DNA from: Amniculibacterium aquaticum
GTDB lineage: Bacteria > Bacteroidota > Bacteroidia > Flavobacteriales > Weeksellaceae
Length of the DNA: 64,000 nt
Assembly: GCF_003852705.1 (NCBI RefSeq)
Contig: NZ_REFA01000011.1
Coordinates: 1-64,000, forward strand
Direction of reading: 5' to 3'
A program made the translations under genes and the position numbers. Shown here one piece after another: positions 18,857 to 27,266 of the stretch. Under the pieces are notes generated by a model. That model saw only the letters and a list, made by a program, of their open reading frames with translations. It had not been told where the DNA came from and ran no database searches. Numbering within the stretch: the first letter of the stretch is position 1; every line of letters begins with the position of its first letter.

Positions 18857-19327
18857 TTAAAAATTAACTTCATGTACCTCTTTTCCTCTTTGGAAAGTCA
18901 TGGTTTTCTGATTGCCTTTGTAGGCGATGTTCACGATGTTAATCTGCTTTGGAAATGCATTTAGCAAAATGGAATTTTTTATCCTTAGCGTTGAAATATC
19001 ACTCACATCTTTGGCTTCATAGTACACCCAAACCGACTCTCCATTGACTTGACTGCCCGTAAAGGTTAGGTTTTTTGAGCTTCCGTTGATGCTCACTGCA
19101 ATATTGTTGTTTACATATTTTTTTACTTCGGCATCAAATGCTGCGGTATTCGGATTTATTTTTATGGTTTCAGCAATGTGACTCGTGTTCATCTTGGTTG
19201 TGAACTTTAGGGTTTTGCTCCCTTCTACAAAATCAACTTTGGTCATGGACGAGAAAAAGTCCAATGTTGCAAAGCTTAAAATGAGAACGAAAGAAAACAG
19301 TATTCCTAAAAATGTATATTTTTTCAT
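18857..19327 (-). CDS. DUF6702-like exported protein
   Basis: This 156-residue protein has an N-terminal membrane or signal segment (about 5-23) and a beta-rich exported domain. The C-terminal half, with SVWVYYEAKDVSD, LLNAFPKQINIVNI and TMTFQRGKE, resembles the DUF6702 family found in Bacteroidota. Its function is unknown. The family match is from memory of conserved patterns, so it is moderate. It lies 50 nt downstream of the LOG-family gene and may be the last gene of the amgK operon or separate. Convergent with thiL, sharing its terminator. Confidence 0.6.
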   Translation of the reverse strand: MKKYTFLGILFSFVLILSFATLDFFSSMTKVDFVEGSKTLKFTTKMNTSHIAETIKINPNTAAFDAEVKKYVNNNIAVSINGSSKNLTFTGSQVNGESVWVYYEAKDVSDISTLRIKNSILLNAFPKQINIVNIAYKGNQKTMTFQRGKEVHEVNF

Positions 19328-19377
19328 GATGGTATCGATGTATTATTTTTAATATTTTAGTCAAATAATATGCCAAT

Positions 19378-20124
19378 TTAGAAATTTACATTAATTGCAT
19401 ATTTATCATAAAAGGCTTTGATGTGCGCAACGGCTTCATCTGCAGTATCTACAATTCTAAAAAGATTAAGGTCTTCTTCGTTAATCATTTTTTCCTTGAG
19501 AAGCGAGGTTTTGAACCAGTCGATCAGCCCGTTCCAAAAGGATGAACCTACCAAAACAATTGGGAAACGGCCAATTTTTTTGGTCTGAATGAGGGTCAAT
19601 GCTTCTGAGAGCTCGTCCAAAGTCCCGAAACCACCGGGCATAACGATAAATCCCTGAGAATATTTTACAAACATTACTTTTCGCACGAAGAAATAATCAA
19701 AATCCATGGAATAGGCTTTGTCAATGTACGGGTTAAAGTGTTGTTCAAAAGGAAGTTCAATGTTCAGTCCTATGGATTTTCCATTGCCCAATTTGGCACC
19801 TTTATTTCCGGCTTCCATAATTCCAGGGCCACCACCGGTAATGACACCAAAACCGATTTGGGTTATTTTTTGTGCTATTTCTACCGCCATTTCATAGTAA
19901 GGATCTCCTTCTTTTAGTCGTGCCGATCCAAAAATGGACACACAAGGACCTATTTTTGCAAGTTTTTCGTATGCGTCAACAAATTCCGCCATCACTTTAA
20001 AAATCATCCAAGAGTCTTTGGTGATGGTTTCGTCCCAAGTTTTTTGTCTGAAACTTTCTTGTAATTTTTCGTCGATCTCTATGTGTTGAGCCGATTGTTT
20101 TTTAGTATTTCTAATTTTTGCCAT
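19378..20124 (-). CDS. LOG-family nucleotide phosphoribohydrolase (TIGR00730)
   Basis: This 248-residue cytoplasmic Rossmann-fold protein belongs to the LOG family, often misnamed lysine decarboxylases. Characterised members hydrolyse cytokinin riboside 5'-monophosphates or related nucleotides. The diagnostic motif PGGFGTLDE is present, with GGGPGIMEAGNKGA upstream of it for nucleotide binding. About 60 residues precede the core, as in the longer bacterial group. It starts 5 nt after the murU stop, so it belongs to that operon, though no link to wall sugar recycling is known. Confidence 0.87.
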   Translation of the reverse strand: MAKIRNTKKQSAQHIEIDEKLQESFRQKTWDETITKDSWMIFKVMAEFVDAYEKLAKIGPCVSIFGSARLKEGDPYYEMAVEIAQKITQIGFGVITGGGPGIMEAGNKGAKLGNGKSIGLNIELPFEQHFNPYIDKAYSMDFDYFFVRKVMFVKYSQGFIVMPGGFGTLDELSEALTLIQTKKIGRFPIVLVGSSFWNGLIDWFKTSLLKEKMINEEDLNLFRIVDTADEAVAHIKAFYDKYAINVNF

Positions 20125-20129
20125 GTTGT

Positions 20130-20840
20130 TTATTTAAAAATTTTTTCGGCCAACAGGACGGCCTCTGGTTTTCCAACATCGATCAGGTCGGCATCGTGCA
20201 AATAGCCGTGGATGTGTTCGGTAAGCATCAGATCCAGATATTCTTCCATGATGGAGAATTTTCCTGTGCGTCGGATTTTATTAAAAATTTCAGGATTCAC
20301 GCAATGCACTCCACTAAAAGCCAAAGCTCGGAATCCGATGTTGTGTTCTGCCAATCGTTGTTCTCCAGTGCCCACATTCAACCAACCACGGAGTATCATT
20401 TCATCATTGAACAAGAGTTTTCTGGAGCTGTTCCTGTCCGATACGGCAAGTGTGGCGTAATCTTGTTTTTGTTGATGGTACTTTGCCAAATCAGAAATGT
20501 CGAGATTGGTCAGGATGTCGGCATTCATAATAATAAAATCTTCTCCGTGATCTAAAAAAGATCGTGCAAAGACCAATCCGCCACCGGTTTCCAAAAGATC
20601 TTTTTCGTCTGAAATCTCAATCTGAGCATTAAAATTATTGTTCTTTTTCAAAAAATCGACGATTTGCTCGCCAAAATGATGAATGTTGATCACAAAATCC
20701 TGAATGCCATACGATTGAAGATAGCGAATATTTCTTTCCAAAAGCGAAACGCCATTCACCAAAGCCAGTGCTTTTGGGTGCGAATCGGTGAAGGGCTTGA
20801 GTCTGGTGCCTTTTCCGGCTGCAAAAATCATGGCTTTCAT
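20130..20840 (-). CDS. murU: Sugar-1-phosphate nucleotidyltransferase, MurU-like
   Basis: This 236-residue cytoplasmic enzyme shows the nucleotidyltransferase signature AAGKGTRLKPFT (7-18) followed by PKAL, and MNADILT for the metal site. Size and sequence fit MurU, which makes UDP-MurNAc from MurNAc-1-phosphate in the fosfomycin-insensitive recycling route described in Pseudomonas and Tannerella. The neighbour amgK, which makes MurNAc-1-P, supports this over other sugar nucleotidyltransferases. It overlaps the RapZ-C gene by 4 nt (ATGA). The substrate is inferred from context. Confidence 0.82.
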   Translation of the reverse strand: MKAMIFAAGKGTRLKPFTDSHPKALALVNGVSLLERNIRYLQSYGIQDFVINIHHFGEQIVDFLKKNNNFNAQIEISDEKDLLETGGGLVFARSFLDHGEDFIIMNADILTNLDISDLAKYHQQKQDYATLAVSDRNSSRKLLFNDEMILRGWLNVGTGEQRLAEHNIGFRALAFSGVHCVNPEIFNKIRRTGKFSIMEEYLDLMLTEHIHGYLHDADLIDVGKPEAVLLAEKIFK

Positions 20841-21259
20841 GATGCGGACTCGTTCAGTTGAGGTTGTTCGTCGTGAGTAACGGAGATGCGGGTTTGCGGA
20901 TATTTTTCCGCTACAAATCGGGCAATGCTTTCCGCTGCATATACCGAACGGTGTTGCCCACCGGTACAGCCAAAATTAATTTGCAAATTCTCAAATCCTC
21001 TGCTCAGATAATCCTCTATGTTGATGCTGACCAATTGCTGGACAAGAGCAATAAATTCCGGCATTTTGGTTTGGTTTTCCAAATAATTTTGCACCCCAAT
21101 GTCTTTTCCGGTTTGCGTTTTGTATTCTTCAATTCTCCCCGGATTCAGAATACCACGACAGTCGAAGCAAAAGCCACCTCCATTACCACTTTGGTCTTGG
21201 GGATATCCCTTTTTTTTGTAGGAAAAACTGTGGATGTCGATATGCAATGTTGAGCTCAT
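20837..21259 (-). CDS. Stand-alone RapZ C-terminal domain protein
   Basis: This 140-residue protein matches only the C-terminal domain of RapZ, the RNase E adaptor that controls glucosamine-6-phosphate synthase through the sRNA GlmZ in E. coli. Diagnostic stretches are DCRGILNPGR (about 33-42), TGKDIGVQNYL and GCTGGQHRSVY (about 95-105). The N-terminal P-loop ATPase domain of RapZ is absent. In E. coli the C-terminal domain binds RNA and senses glucosamine-6-phosphate. It sits between amgK (8-nt gap) and murU (4-nt overlap), so a role tied to amino sugar levels is inferred. Single-domain RapZ-C proteins occur in other Bacteroidota. Confidence 0.85.
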   Translation of the reverse strand: MSSTLHIDIHSFSYKKKGYPQDQSGNGGGFCFDCRGILNPGRIEEYKTQTGKDIGVQNYLENQTKMPEFIALVQQLVSINIEDYLSRGFENLQINFGCTGGQHRSVYAAESIARFVAEKYPQTRISVTHDEQPQLNESAS

Positions 21260-21267
21260 ATAATTTT

Positions 21268-22281
21268 TTATTTAGTTAAATCTTTTATTTTGGAGGGTAA
21301 ATCCAAATTTTTCAGTTGTTGTTGTATTTTTACCAGTTCTGGAAAAAAATCGGCATCCTTCCAAGTTTCCATAAAATGCACCCAGTTGATAACGCCTTGT
21401 GGAATGCTTTCTATAAAATGATTTTTTCGCTGTACCAATCCTCGAAATCCGTAAGCACCCAAAACTTGTGTAAAGCGCATGAATTGGATGCAAGGAAAGG
21501 ACGCGATTAGTAATTCTTGATTTTCTTGACTGAATTTTGAACAATAATACTTGAACATTTTTTGTTTGAAATCGTCATCGAAATTGGCTTTTGCCTGATG
21601 GAGAAATGAGACTACATCATAGATCAAAGGTCCTTTCATCGCACTTTGATAGTCGATAAAATGGACTTGGTCTTTATCGTCCACCATAATATTTCTTGAT
21701 TGAAAATCCCGAATCATGATTCCTGTGGGTTGCAAATTTTCAATTTTAGATGCTATTTTTTGGAATTCCATTAAAAGTTTCGACTTGTGGTACTTCAATT
21801 CCAAAACATCCACAAACATAAATTTGAAATAATTCAGATCGTGCAATATAGGGAGGCTATCGTAAGCTTGGTATTCAAAAGTTTTATGATAATCGATGTT
21901 GAATTTAGTTTTTTCTTGAAGTGTGAATAGTCGATCCAAAGTTTGTTGTACCAAGAGTTCTACCCGATCCGACTGACCTTCTTCAGCGATAATATCGGAT
22001 AAGGTTTTTTTTCCCAAAAAAGTCTGAATATATGTCAACCGGTCATCAGAAATCTTGTAAACATCGGGTGTGTTGAGATTTTGTTCAGAGAATTTTTCAG
22101 TAAAATAAAAGAAAGCCTCGTTCTCTTCCCTATTTTCATTGTAGGTAATTACAAAGTTTTTTTGTCCGGTTTGGATAATAAAATTTTTCCTGGCCGATCC
22201 GCTGGCAGGCAGTTCGGTGCAATTCAGGACTTTTTGATCAATTGATTTTTCGAAAAAACGAATGATGTCTTCTTTTTGCAT
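21268..22281 (-). CDS. amgK: Sugar kinase of the aminoglycoside phosphotransferase family, AmgK-like
   Basis: This 337-residue cytoplasmic kinase has the APH fold. The catalytic loop reads IRDFQSRNIM (family HxDxxxxN; His replaced by Arg), and the metal site reads FIDYQSAMKGPLIYDVVSFL. The latter is the AmgK pattern, where AmgK phosphorylates the anomeric carbon of MurNAc and GlcNAc. With murU two genes downstream, this gives a route from recovered MurNAc to UDP-MurNAc. The ATG at 22281 is chosen because the 32 upstream residues of the open frame are unlike the family. First gene of the operon. Confidence 0.82.
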   Translation of the reverse strand: MQKEDIIRFFEKSIDQKVLNCTELPASGSARKNFIIQTGQKNFVITYNENREENEAFFYFTEKFSEQNLNTPDVYKISDDRLTYIQTFLGKKTLSDIIAEEGQSDRVELLVQQTLDRLFTLQEKTKFNIDYHKTFEYQAYDSLPILHDLNYFKFMFVDVLELKYHKSKLLMEFQKIASKIENLQPTGIMIRDFQSRNIMVDDKDQVHFIDYQSAMKGPLIYDVVSFLHQAKANFDDDFKQKMFKYYCSKFSQENQELLIASFPCIQFMRFTQVLGAYGFRGLVQRKNHFIESIPQGVINWVHFMETWKDADFFPELVKIQQQLKNLDLPSKIKDLTK

Positions 22282-22383
22282 GGAAATAAATAAATCTAAC
22301 TTTGGAAGAATGTTGGTTTTGCAACAAAAATACCACTTTGATCTTGCTAAAATACTAAAATATCGTTCATCAATCAAATTTGT

Positions 22384-22391
22384 TATATTTG
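22384..22391 (+). promoter_or_regulatory. xrtF promoter -7 element
   Basis: TATATTTG, a perfect match to the Bacteroidota -7 consensus, ends 6 nt before the xrtF ATG at 22398. No clear TTG -33 element is seen. Transcription would start within a few nt of the ATG, so the mRNA is expected to be leaderless. Confidence 0.6.
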
Positions 22392-22397
22392 CAGGGT

Positions 22398-22928
22398 ATG
22401 TTCAAAGATTTCAAACCTGTACTTGTAATTCTGATTCGCTTTCTCGTCATTTATTTGGTGATGATTTTTTTGTATCAGTTGTATCTCAACCGTTACCAAT
22501 TTCAACTGGTAGATCCGTTTACGGGATTCACTGCAAATGCTGTACATGGAGTTCAACAATTGTTGGGGTACAAGTCGGTTTTGCAAGATCTTCCAGGTTG
22601 GCATTCGATATTATTTGTCCTAAATGACGAGAATACCACAAGAATTGTCGAAGGCTGCAACGCCATTTCGGTGATGATCCTTTTTGTTGCTTTTATATTG
22701 GCGTTTTACAAAGGACTGAAAACTTTTGGCTTTATCGCAGTCAGTTTGCTTTTTCTAATCGCCATCAATGTTTTAAGAATTGCGGGTCTCAACATCTTGT
22801 ATTTGCGTTGGCCACAATATATTAAGATTGGTCACGACTATGTTTTCCCTGCCATCATCTACGGAAGTATTGTGGTATTGTGGTTGGTTTGGATAAAATT
22901 ATTTGTTCAACGAGATGAAAATTCTTAA
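22398..22928 (+). CDS. xrtF: Exosortase family protein XrtF
   Basis: This 176-residue inner membrane protein has five to six hydrophobic segments and the exosortase/archaeosortase triad: Cys87 in EGCNAI, Arg127 in NVLRIAG and His146 in GHDYVF. Exosortases are putative transpeptidases that recognise a C-terminal sorting tripartite signal on exported proteins. XrtF is the small flavobacterial subgroup and its substrates are not established. The ATG at 22398 is used; a TTG at 22380 overlaps the promoter and is rejected. It overlaps the next gene by 14 nt, which encodes the usual partner. Confidence 0.87.
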   Translation: MFKDFKPVLVILIRFLVIYLVMIFLYQLYLNRYQFQLVDPFTGFTANAVHGVQQLLGYKSVLQDLPGWHSILFVLNDENTTRIVEGCNAISVMILFVAFILAFYKGLKTFGFIAVSLLFLIAINVLRIAGLNILYLRWPQYIKIGHDYVFPAIIYGSIVVLWLVWIKLFVQRDENS

Positions 22929-23346
22929 TTATTTCTTTGTCTTCATTGGACTCGCAGGGTTGGTAGGAGTGCGGATTTTGGAAGAAAATCTGTTTTACGA
23001 TCCTTTTCTGGCGTATTTTCACGATGCCAATGAAAACGCTTCTTTTCCTAATTTTGAATGGGGAAGTTTAGCGCTTAATTATCTTTTTCGTTTCGGATTG
23101 AATGTGATATTCTCGCTGCTTATCGTTCATTTTTTGTTCAGAAAAATACAATGGACCGTCCAAGCCTTAGTCATGATGGGACTGGTTTTTGTCGTCACTT
23201 TTCCGGCGTACCTTTTGTGTATAAACGATCGGTTTGAGGTAGGGTATTTGTTTTCTTTCTACATGAGAAGGTTTGTTATACAACCTCTTATCGTGTTGCT
23301 GATAGTCCCGTTGTTTTACTACAGAAAATCTCAGTTAAAAAATTAG
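22915..23346 (+). CDS. Exosortase F system-associated membrane protein
   Basis: This 143-residue protein has about four membrane segments (about 4-20, 47-68, 72-92 and 120-138) and matches the family named for always lying next to xrtF in flavobacteria. Its role is unknown. The ATG at 22915 lies inside the last codons of xrtF, so the pair is translationally coupled. Its stop codon overlaps that of the convergent hemA gene, leaving no room for a terminator between them. Confidence 0.82.
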   Translation: MKILNYFFVFIGLAGLVGVRILEENLFYDPFLAYFHDANENASFPNFEWGSLALNYLFRFGLNVIFSLLIVHFLFRKIQWTVQALVMMGLVFVVTFPAYLLCINDRFEVGYLFSFYMRRFVIQPLIVLLIVPLFYYRKSQLKN

Positions 23347-24617
23347 TGTTTGTCCTTAAACTCCTGATTGGGTTGTTCTACAAACATTTCGTGCATCAAT
23401 TTACTAACTTCTTCGGCTTTTAAAGGATTGTCGATGATGTATTTAGCAAATCGGTTTGTAATTTTTTGAATGATTTTATCAGAAAGAGCCATGTCGTCCA
23501 CTTCTATATATTTGTGTTTTTTGTGGATGTTGTGCATTTCGTGTTGCTCCATTTTTTTCAAAACCGATTTGAAACGGTTGATTTTTGGTGCCATTTTTCT
23601 CTTTTTTTCCCAATCCGAAAAATCTTTAGTCATCTCTTTGATGATGGCTATTGCCTTTGGAACCTCTTTCTGTCTTTGTTGCATGGTCTCGTTGATTTTG
23701 TTGGAAAGGATATCCACATCCACCAATTCGACCAATTCTTTGTCGCCAATCATTTTATCCACATTATTCGGAATGGACAAATCGATGACCAACATCTCTT
23801 TGCCTTCTGGGATGTGGTTGTTCTTTACAATGGCTTTGCTGGCTCCGGTTGCAACAATTAGGATGTCGGTTTTCAGCAATTCTTCTTGGAAAAACTCGTA
23901 CGGGACATGAGGGATGCAATATTTTTCAGCAATTTTTTCAGCAAATTCCAAAGTTCGGTTCATCACTTTTACTTTGGGTTTGTGGACATGCTTTACCAAA
24001 TTTTCCACCGTATTTTGTCCAATCTCACCAACTCCCAACAAAAGAATGTTTTTGTCGGACAATTGTTTTTTAGAATTCAAGATGTAGTGCACCGCAGCAT
24101 ACGATACCGAAGCGGCTCCGTTGGAAATTCCGGTTTCGGTTTTCACTTTTTTAGAAATCTGTATCGCCGAGTTGATCACCCTTTCCATATAAGGATTTGG
24201 GTAAAGTCGTTCTTTTTTGAAACGAGCGTAGGCTTTTTTGATCTGACCAATAATTTCGAAATCGCCTAAAATTTGACTTTCAAGACCTGCGGAAACTCGG
24301 AAAAGATGGTTTAGGGCATCTTCTCTTTGGTAAATGTTGACATACTGTATAAATTCCGAAAGCTGAACGCCAATGATGTTGCAATACTCTTCGGCAATCA
24401 ACAAATAATTATTGGTAGTTGTGTAGATTTCTGTACGGTTGCAAGTCGATACCACAAAAGCATCGCCCAACGATTTTTCATGAAGGTTTTGCACAAAATT
24501 TTTAACATTCTCATCAAAAAATGCAAACTTACCACGAATGGCTGCATCGGCTTTTTCGTAGCTGATGGAAAGTACTGCAAATTTTGAGGTTTGATGTATA
24601 AAATTATCTTGTGGCAT
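23343..24617 (-). CDS. hemA: Glutamyl-tRNA reductase
   Basis: HemA reduces glutamyl-tRNA(Glu) to glutamate-1-semialdehyde, the first step of tetrapyrrole synthesis. The 424-residue cytoplasmic protein has the catalytic Cys in STCNRTEIY, the SQILGDFEIIGQIKKAY region and the NADPH fold LLLGVGEIGQNTVENL. The start at 24617 (MPQDNF) is preferred to 24629 because the longer start codon lies inside a -7 promoter element (24634-24627). It diverges from mreB and converges on the xrtF pair. Confidence 0.95.
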   Translation of the reverse strand: MPQDNFIHQTSKFAVLSISYEKADAAIRGKFAFFDENVKNFVQNLHEKSLGDAFVVSTCNRTEIYTTTNNYLLIAEEYCNIIGVQLSEFIQYVNIYQREDALNHLFRVSAGLESQILGDFEIIGQIKKAYARFKKERLYPNPYMERVINSAIQISKKVKTETGISNGAASVSYAAVHYILNSKKQLSDKNILLLGVGEIGQNTVENLVKHVHKPKVKVMNRTLEFAEKIAEKYCIPHVPYEFFQEELLKTDILIVATGASKAIVKNNHIPEGKEMLVIDLSIPNNVDKMIGDKELVELVDVDILSNKINETMQQRQKEVPKAIAIIKEMTKDFSDWEKKRKMAPKINRFKSVLKKMEQHEMHNIHKKHKYIEVDDMALSDKIIQKITNRFAKYIIDNPLKAEEVSKLMHEMFVEQPNQEFKDKH

Positions 24618-24626
24618 AAACGGTTG

Positions 24627-24634
24627 CAAATTTA
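24627..24634 (-). promoter_or_regulatory. hemA promoter -7 element
   Basis: TAAATTTG on the minus strand, 9 nt before the ATG at 24617. This places the expected transcript start within a few nt of the start codon and decides between the two candidate starts. Confidence 0.5.
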
Positions 24635-24811
24635 CAACATTAAAACGAGAATACAGATATTCGACAGCTGATGGATATCAGACAAAACAATCGTAAAAAG
24701 AAAGTGAGATAGAAGAATTTACATCATAAAAAAGGGGATTATTGATATAAATTTAATAAAATTTTAACCAAATATTTTGTTTTTCAAATTTTTAGAATGA
24801 TTCTAAATTTA

Positions 24812-24819
24812 TATCTTTG
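24812..24819 (+). promoter_or_regulatory. mreB operon promoter -7 element
   Basis: TATCTTTG lies 23 nt before the mreB ATG at 24843, in the 225-nt gap between the divergent hemA and mreB genes. It should drive the whole mre-rodA operon, because the later genes are overlapping or closely spaced. Confidence 0.55.
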
Positions 24820-24842
24820 TAAATTCAAAACTAAGAAAGAAA

Positions 24843-25868
24843 ATGGGTTTATTTGATATGTTTACGCAAGAAATTGCAATAGATTTAGGGACTGCCAATA
24901 CATTAATTATACATAATAACAAGATTGTTGTCGACCAACCTTCCATCGTAGCCATCGAAAGAATGTCTGGGAAACCCATTGCAGTGGGAGAGCAGGCAAA
25001 ACACATGCAAGGAAAAACGCACGAAGACATCCGTACCATTCGTCCGTTGAAAGACGGTGTGATTGCCGACTTCCAAGCTTCTGAGCACATGATTAAGGAG
25101 TTCATCAAGAAGATACCGGGCATCAAAGGAAAGCTCATTCAGCCGGCTCTTAGAATTGTGATTTGTATCCCTTCTGGAATTACAGAAGTGGAGAAAAGAG
25201 CGGTAAGAGATTCTGCACAAAAAGTAAATGCAAAAGAAGTTCGTTTGATCTACGAACCAATGGCAGCTGCAATCGGTGTGGGTATCGATGTACAAAAGCC
25301 CGAAGGTAACATGATTATCGACATAGGTGGTGGTACTACCGAAATTGCCGTAATCGCTTTAGGAGGTATCGTTTGTGATAAATCTGTGAAAATTGCAGGT
25401 GATGTTTTCACGGGAGATATTGCATATTATCTAAGAACTCATCATAATCTATACATAGGAGAAAGAACCGCCGAGAGAATTAAAATTGAAATCGGTTCTG
25501 CCGTTGAAGAATTGGATATGCCAATCGATGACATCCCGGTTCAGGGTAGAGATTTGATTACCGGTAAGCCAAAAGAAATTATGGTGAACTATAAAGAAGT
25601 TGCAAAAGCTTTGGACAAATCCATCATTCGAATAGAAGATGCGGTTATGGAGACCCTATCATTGACTCCACCAGAATTAGCAGCAGATATTTATAAAACA
25701 GGAATCTATCTTGCAGGTGGCGGTGCTTTACTTAGAGGTTTGGCAGACAGAATTCATCGTAAAACAGGACTTCCGGTATTTGTCGCTGAAGATCCATTGA
25801 GAGCCGTGGTAAGAGGTACCGGTATTGCTCTAAAAAACATGGATAAATTCAACTTTTTGATTAAATAA
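24843..25868 (+). CDS. mreB: Rod-shape actin homologue MreB
   Basis: MreB forms membrane-bound filaments that guide the elongation machinery. The 341-residue protein has the N-terminal membrane-binding segment MGLFDMFTQ, phosphate 1 motif DLGTANTLI (about 15-23) and phosphate 2 motif IDIGGGTTEIAVI (about 158-170). The adenosine motif AGGGALLRGL lies near the C-terminus. Its length and sequence are standard. First gene of mreB-mreC-mreD-PBP2-rodA. Confidence 0.97.
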   Translation: MGLFDMFTQEIAIDLGTANTLIIHNNKIVVDQPSIVAIERMSGKPIAVGEQAKHMQGKTHEDIRTIRPLKDGVIADFQASEHMIKEFIKKIPGIKGKLIQPALRIVICIPSGITEVEKRAVRDSAQKVNAKEVRLIYEPMAAAIGVGIDVQKPEGNMIIDIGGGTTEIAVIALGGIVCDKSVKIAGDVFTGDIAYYLRTHHNLYIGERTAERIKIEIGSAVEELDMPIDDIPVQGRDLITGKPKEIMVNYKEVAKALDKSIIRIEDAVMETLSLTPPELAADIYKTGIYLAGGGALLRGLADRIHRKTGLPVFVAEDPLRAVVRGTGIALKNMDKFNFLIK

Positions 25869-25899
25869 TTTTTTTTCGAACTTAAAATAAGTATTTACT

Positions 25900-26760
25900 T
25901 TGGGCTTTTTGTTGAGGGTGTTTTCCAAGAACAGTTTCTTCATGTTCTTCTTATTGTTACAATTGCTCGCTATAGTACTTATCTTTAGCCGCAACAGCAT
26001 GCAGCAATCTTGGATGGCTGCACAAACGGCTGCATTCAATTCTTGGGTTTCCGGTTATATTGATGAAGGTGCTTCGTATTTGAAGCTGAAACAAGTCAAT
26101 GAAGAATTGGTAGCACAAAACAAACAGTTGATGCAAGAATTGTACGGAAAGCAGACGGCAAAAACACCCGTTTTTAAAAAAGTTCACGACACCATTGGAG
26201 GCGGACAAATTTATACTTTTGTTGATGGAGATGTCATCTTTAACAGCATCAACAGAAAAGACAATTATTTTACCATCAACCGAGGTAAAGTTCAAGGAGT
26301 ATTTCCAAAAATGGGCGTTATCGCACCTAACGGAATTGCCGGAATTGTGGTGAACACTACCGATCATTATGCCCTTGTACAATCGGTGCTCAGTGTCCAT
26401 AAAATCAGGATTTCTGCAGCACTAAAAAATTCAGGATATTTCGGAACCCTCACTTGGGACGGCGAAGATTCCAGAACCATGCACTTGGCAGATGTGCCCA
26501 AATATGTCTCACTGAAAGTGGGAGATACGGTAGTTACGGCTGGTAAATCGGCCATTTTCCCAATGGGAGTTATGGTTGGAAAAGTTGCCGGTTATCAAGT
26601 GGATAGCAAAACCGGGTTTTGGAACATCAGTGTTGAATTGAACGAAAAAATGGGTAAATTGTCAAAAGTTTTTGTAGTTAAAAATCTGAAAAAAGCAGAA
26701 GTACAAAAAATTCAAGATACGCTGAGTGTACAAATTAAAAAAGACAAAGATTTACAATGA
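25900..26760 (+). CDS. mreC: Rod-shape protein MreC
   Basis: MreC is a bitopic inner membrane protein that activates the elongation PBP2-RodA pair. The 286-residue protein has one membrane segment (about 12-30), a coiled coil (about 60-85, LKLKQVNEELVAQNKQLMQEL in part) and two beta-barrel domains. The best start is a TTG at 25900, since MGFLLRVFSKNSFFMF is the usual flavobacterial MreC N-terminus and no in-frame ATG precedes the helix; a GTG at 25918 is the alternative. It overlaps mreD by 4 nt. Confidence 0.93.
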   Translation: MGFLLRVFSKNSFFMFFLLLQLLAIVLIFSRNSMQQSWMAAQTAAFNSWVSGYIDEGASYLKLKQVNEELVAQNKQLMQELYGKQTAKTPVFKKVHDTIGGGQIYTFVDGDVIFNSINRKDNYFTINRGKVQGVFPKMGVIAPNGIAGIVVNTTDHYALVQSVLSVHKIRISAALKNSGYFGTLTWDGEDSRTMHLADVPKYVSLKVGDTVVTAGKSAIFPMGVMVGKVAGYQVDSKTGFWNISVELNEKMGKLSKVFVVKNLKKAEVQKIQDTLSVQIKKDKDLQ

Positions 26761-27266
26761 TAACAAAAAGTCTATTCACCGATATTCTGATGATTGCTTT
26801 GCTGATTGCTCTGCAGATTTTTGTGCTGAATAGAATTGTTATTATGGGGAAATACACTCCTGTGTTGTATCCCATTTTTGTGATGTTTTATCCTTTTTTT
26901 AGGAACAAATTTCAATTTCTAGGGCTTAGTTTTTTATTGGGTTTGGGGGTTGATGCTTTTTTGGGAACTTGGGGAATCAATGCGTTTTCAACCTGTGTAA
27001 TTGCCTATTTTAGGACGATGATTTTCCGTTCTTCAACCGATACATCGACCGATTTTTTCTCTTTTGATTCCCTCATGTGGTCTCAGTTTTTAGGTTATAT
27101 TTTTTCTAGCATTTGGTTGCATCAATTTTTTGTTCAATACCTAGAATTTTTTAAATTTAACTTCAAAATTTTAGAAATTCTTCTTAACATTAGCGTTACT
27201 GCCGTTATTTCATTTATATTTATACTGCTGTATGCATTAATGTTTAGAGTTAAACAAAAAGTGTGA
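26757..27266 (+). CDS. mreD: Rod-shape protein MreD
   Basis: This 169-residue inner membrane protein has about five membrane segments and sits in the mreD position. MreD binds MreC and tunes its action on PBP2. Family sequence conservation is low, so the call leans on topology, size and location. It overlaps mreC by 4 nt at its start and the PBP2 gene by 4 nt at its end. Confidence 0.88.
   Translation: MITKSLFTDILMIALLIALQIFVLNRIVIMGKYTPVLYPIFVMFYPFFRNKFQFLGLSFLLGLGVDAFLGTWGINAFSTCVIAYFRTMIFRSSTDTSTDFFSFDSLMWSQFLGYIFSSIWLHQFFVQYLEFFKFNFKILEILLNISVTAVISFIFILLYALMFRVKQKV

Noticed and set aside
20118-20555. 145-codon plus-strand open frame
   Set aside because: It lies antisense within murU; the minus-strand frame has clear nucleotidyltransferase motifs, so this is a shadow frame.
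22380-22397. TTG start six codons upstream for xrtF
   Set aside because: It overlaps the TATATTTG promoter element, and the ATG at 22398 gives the normal family start.
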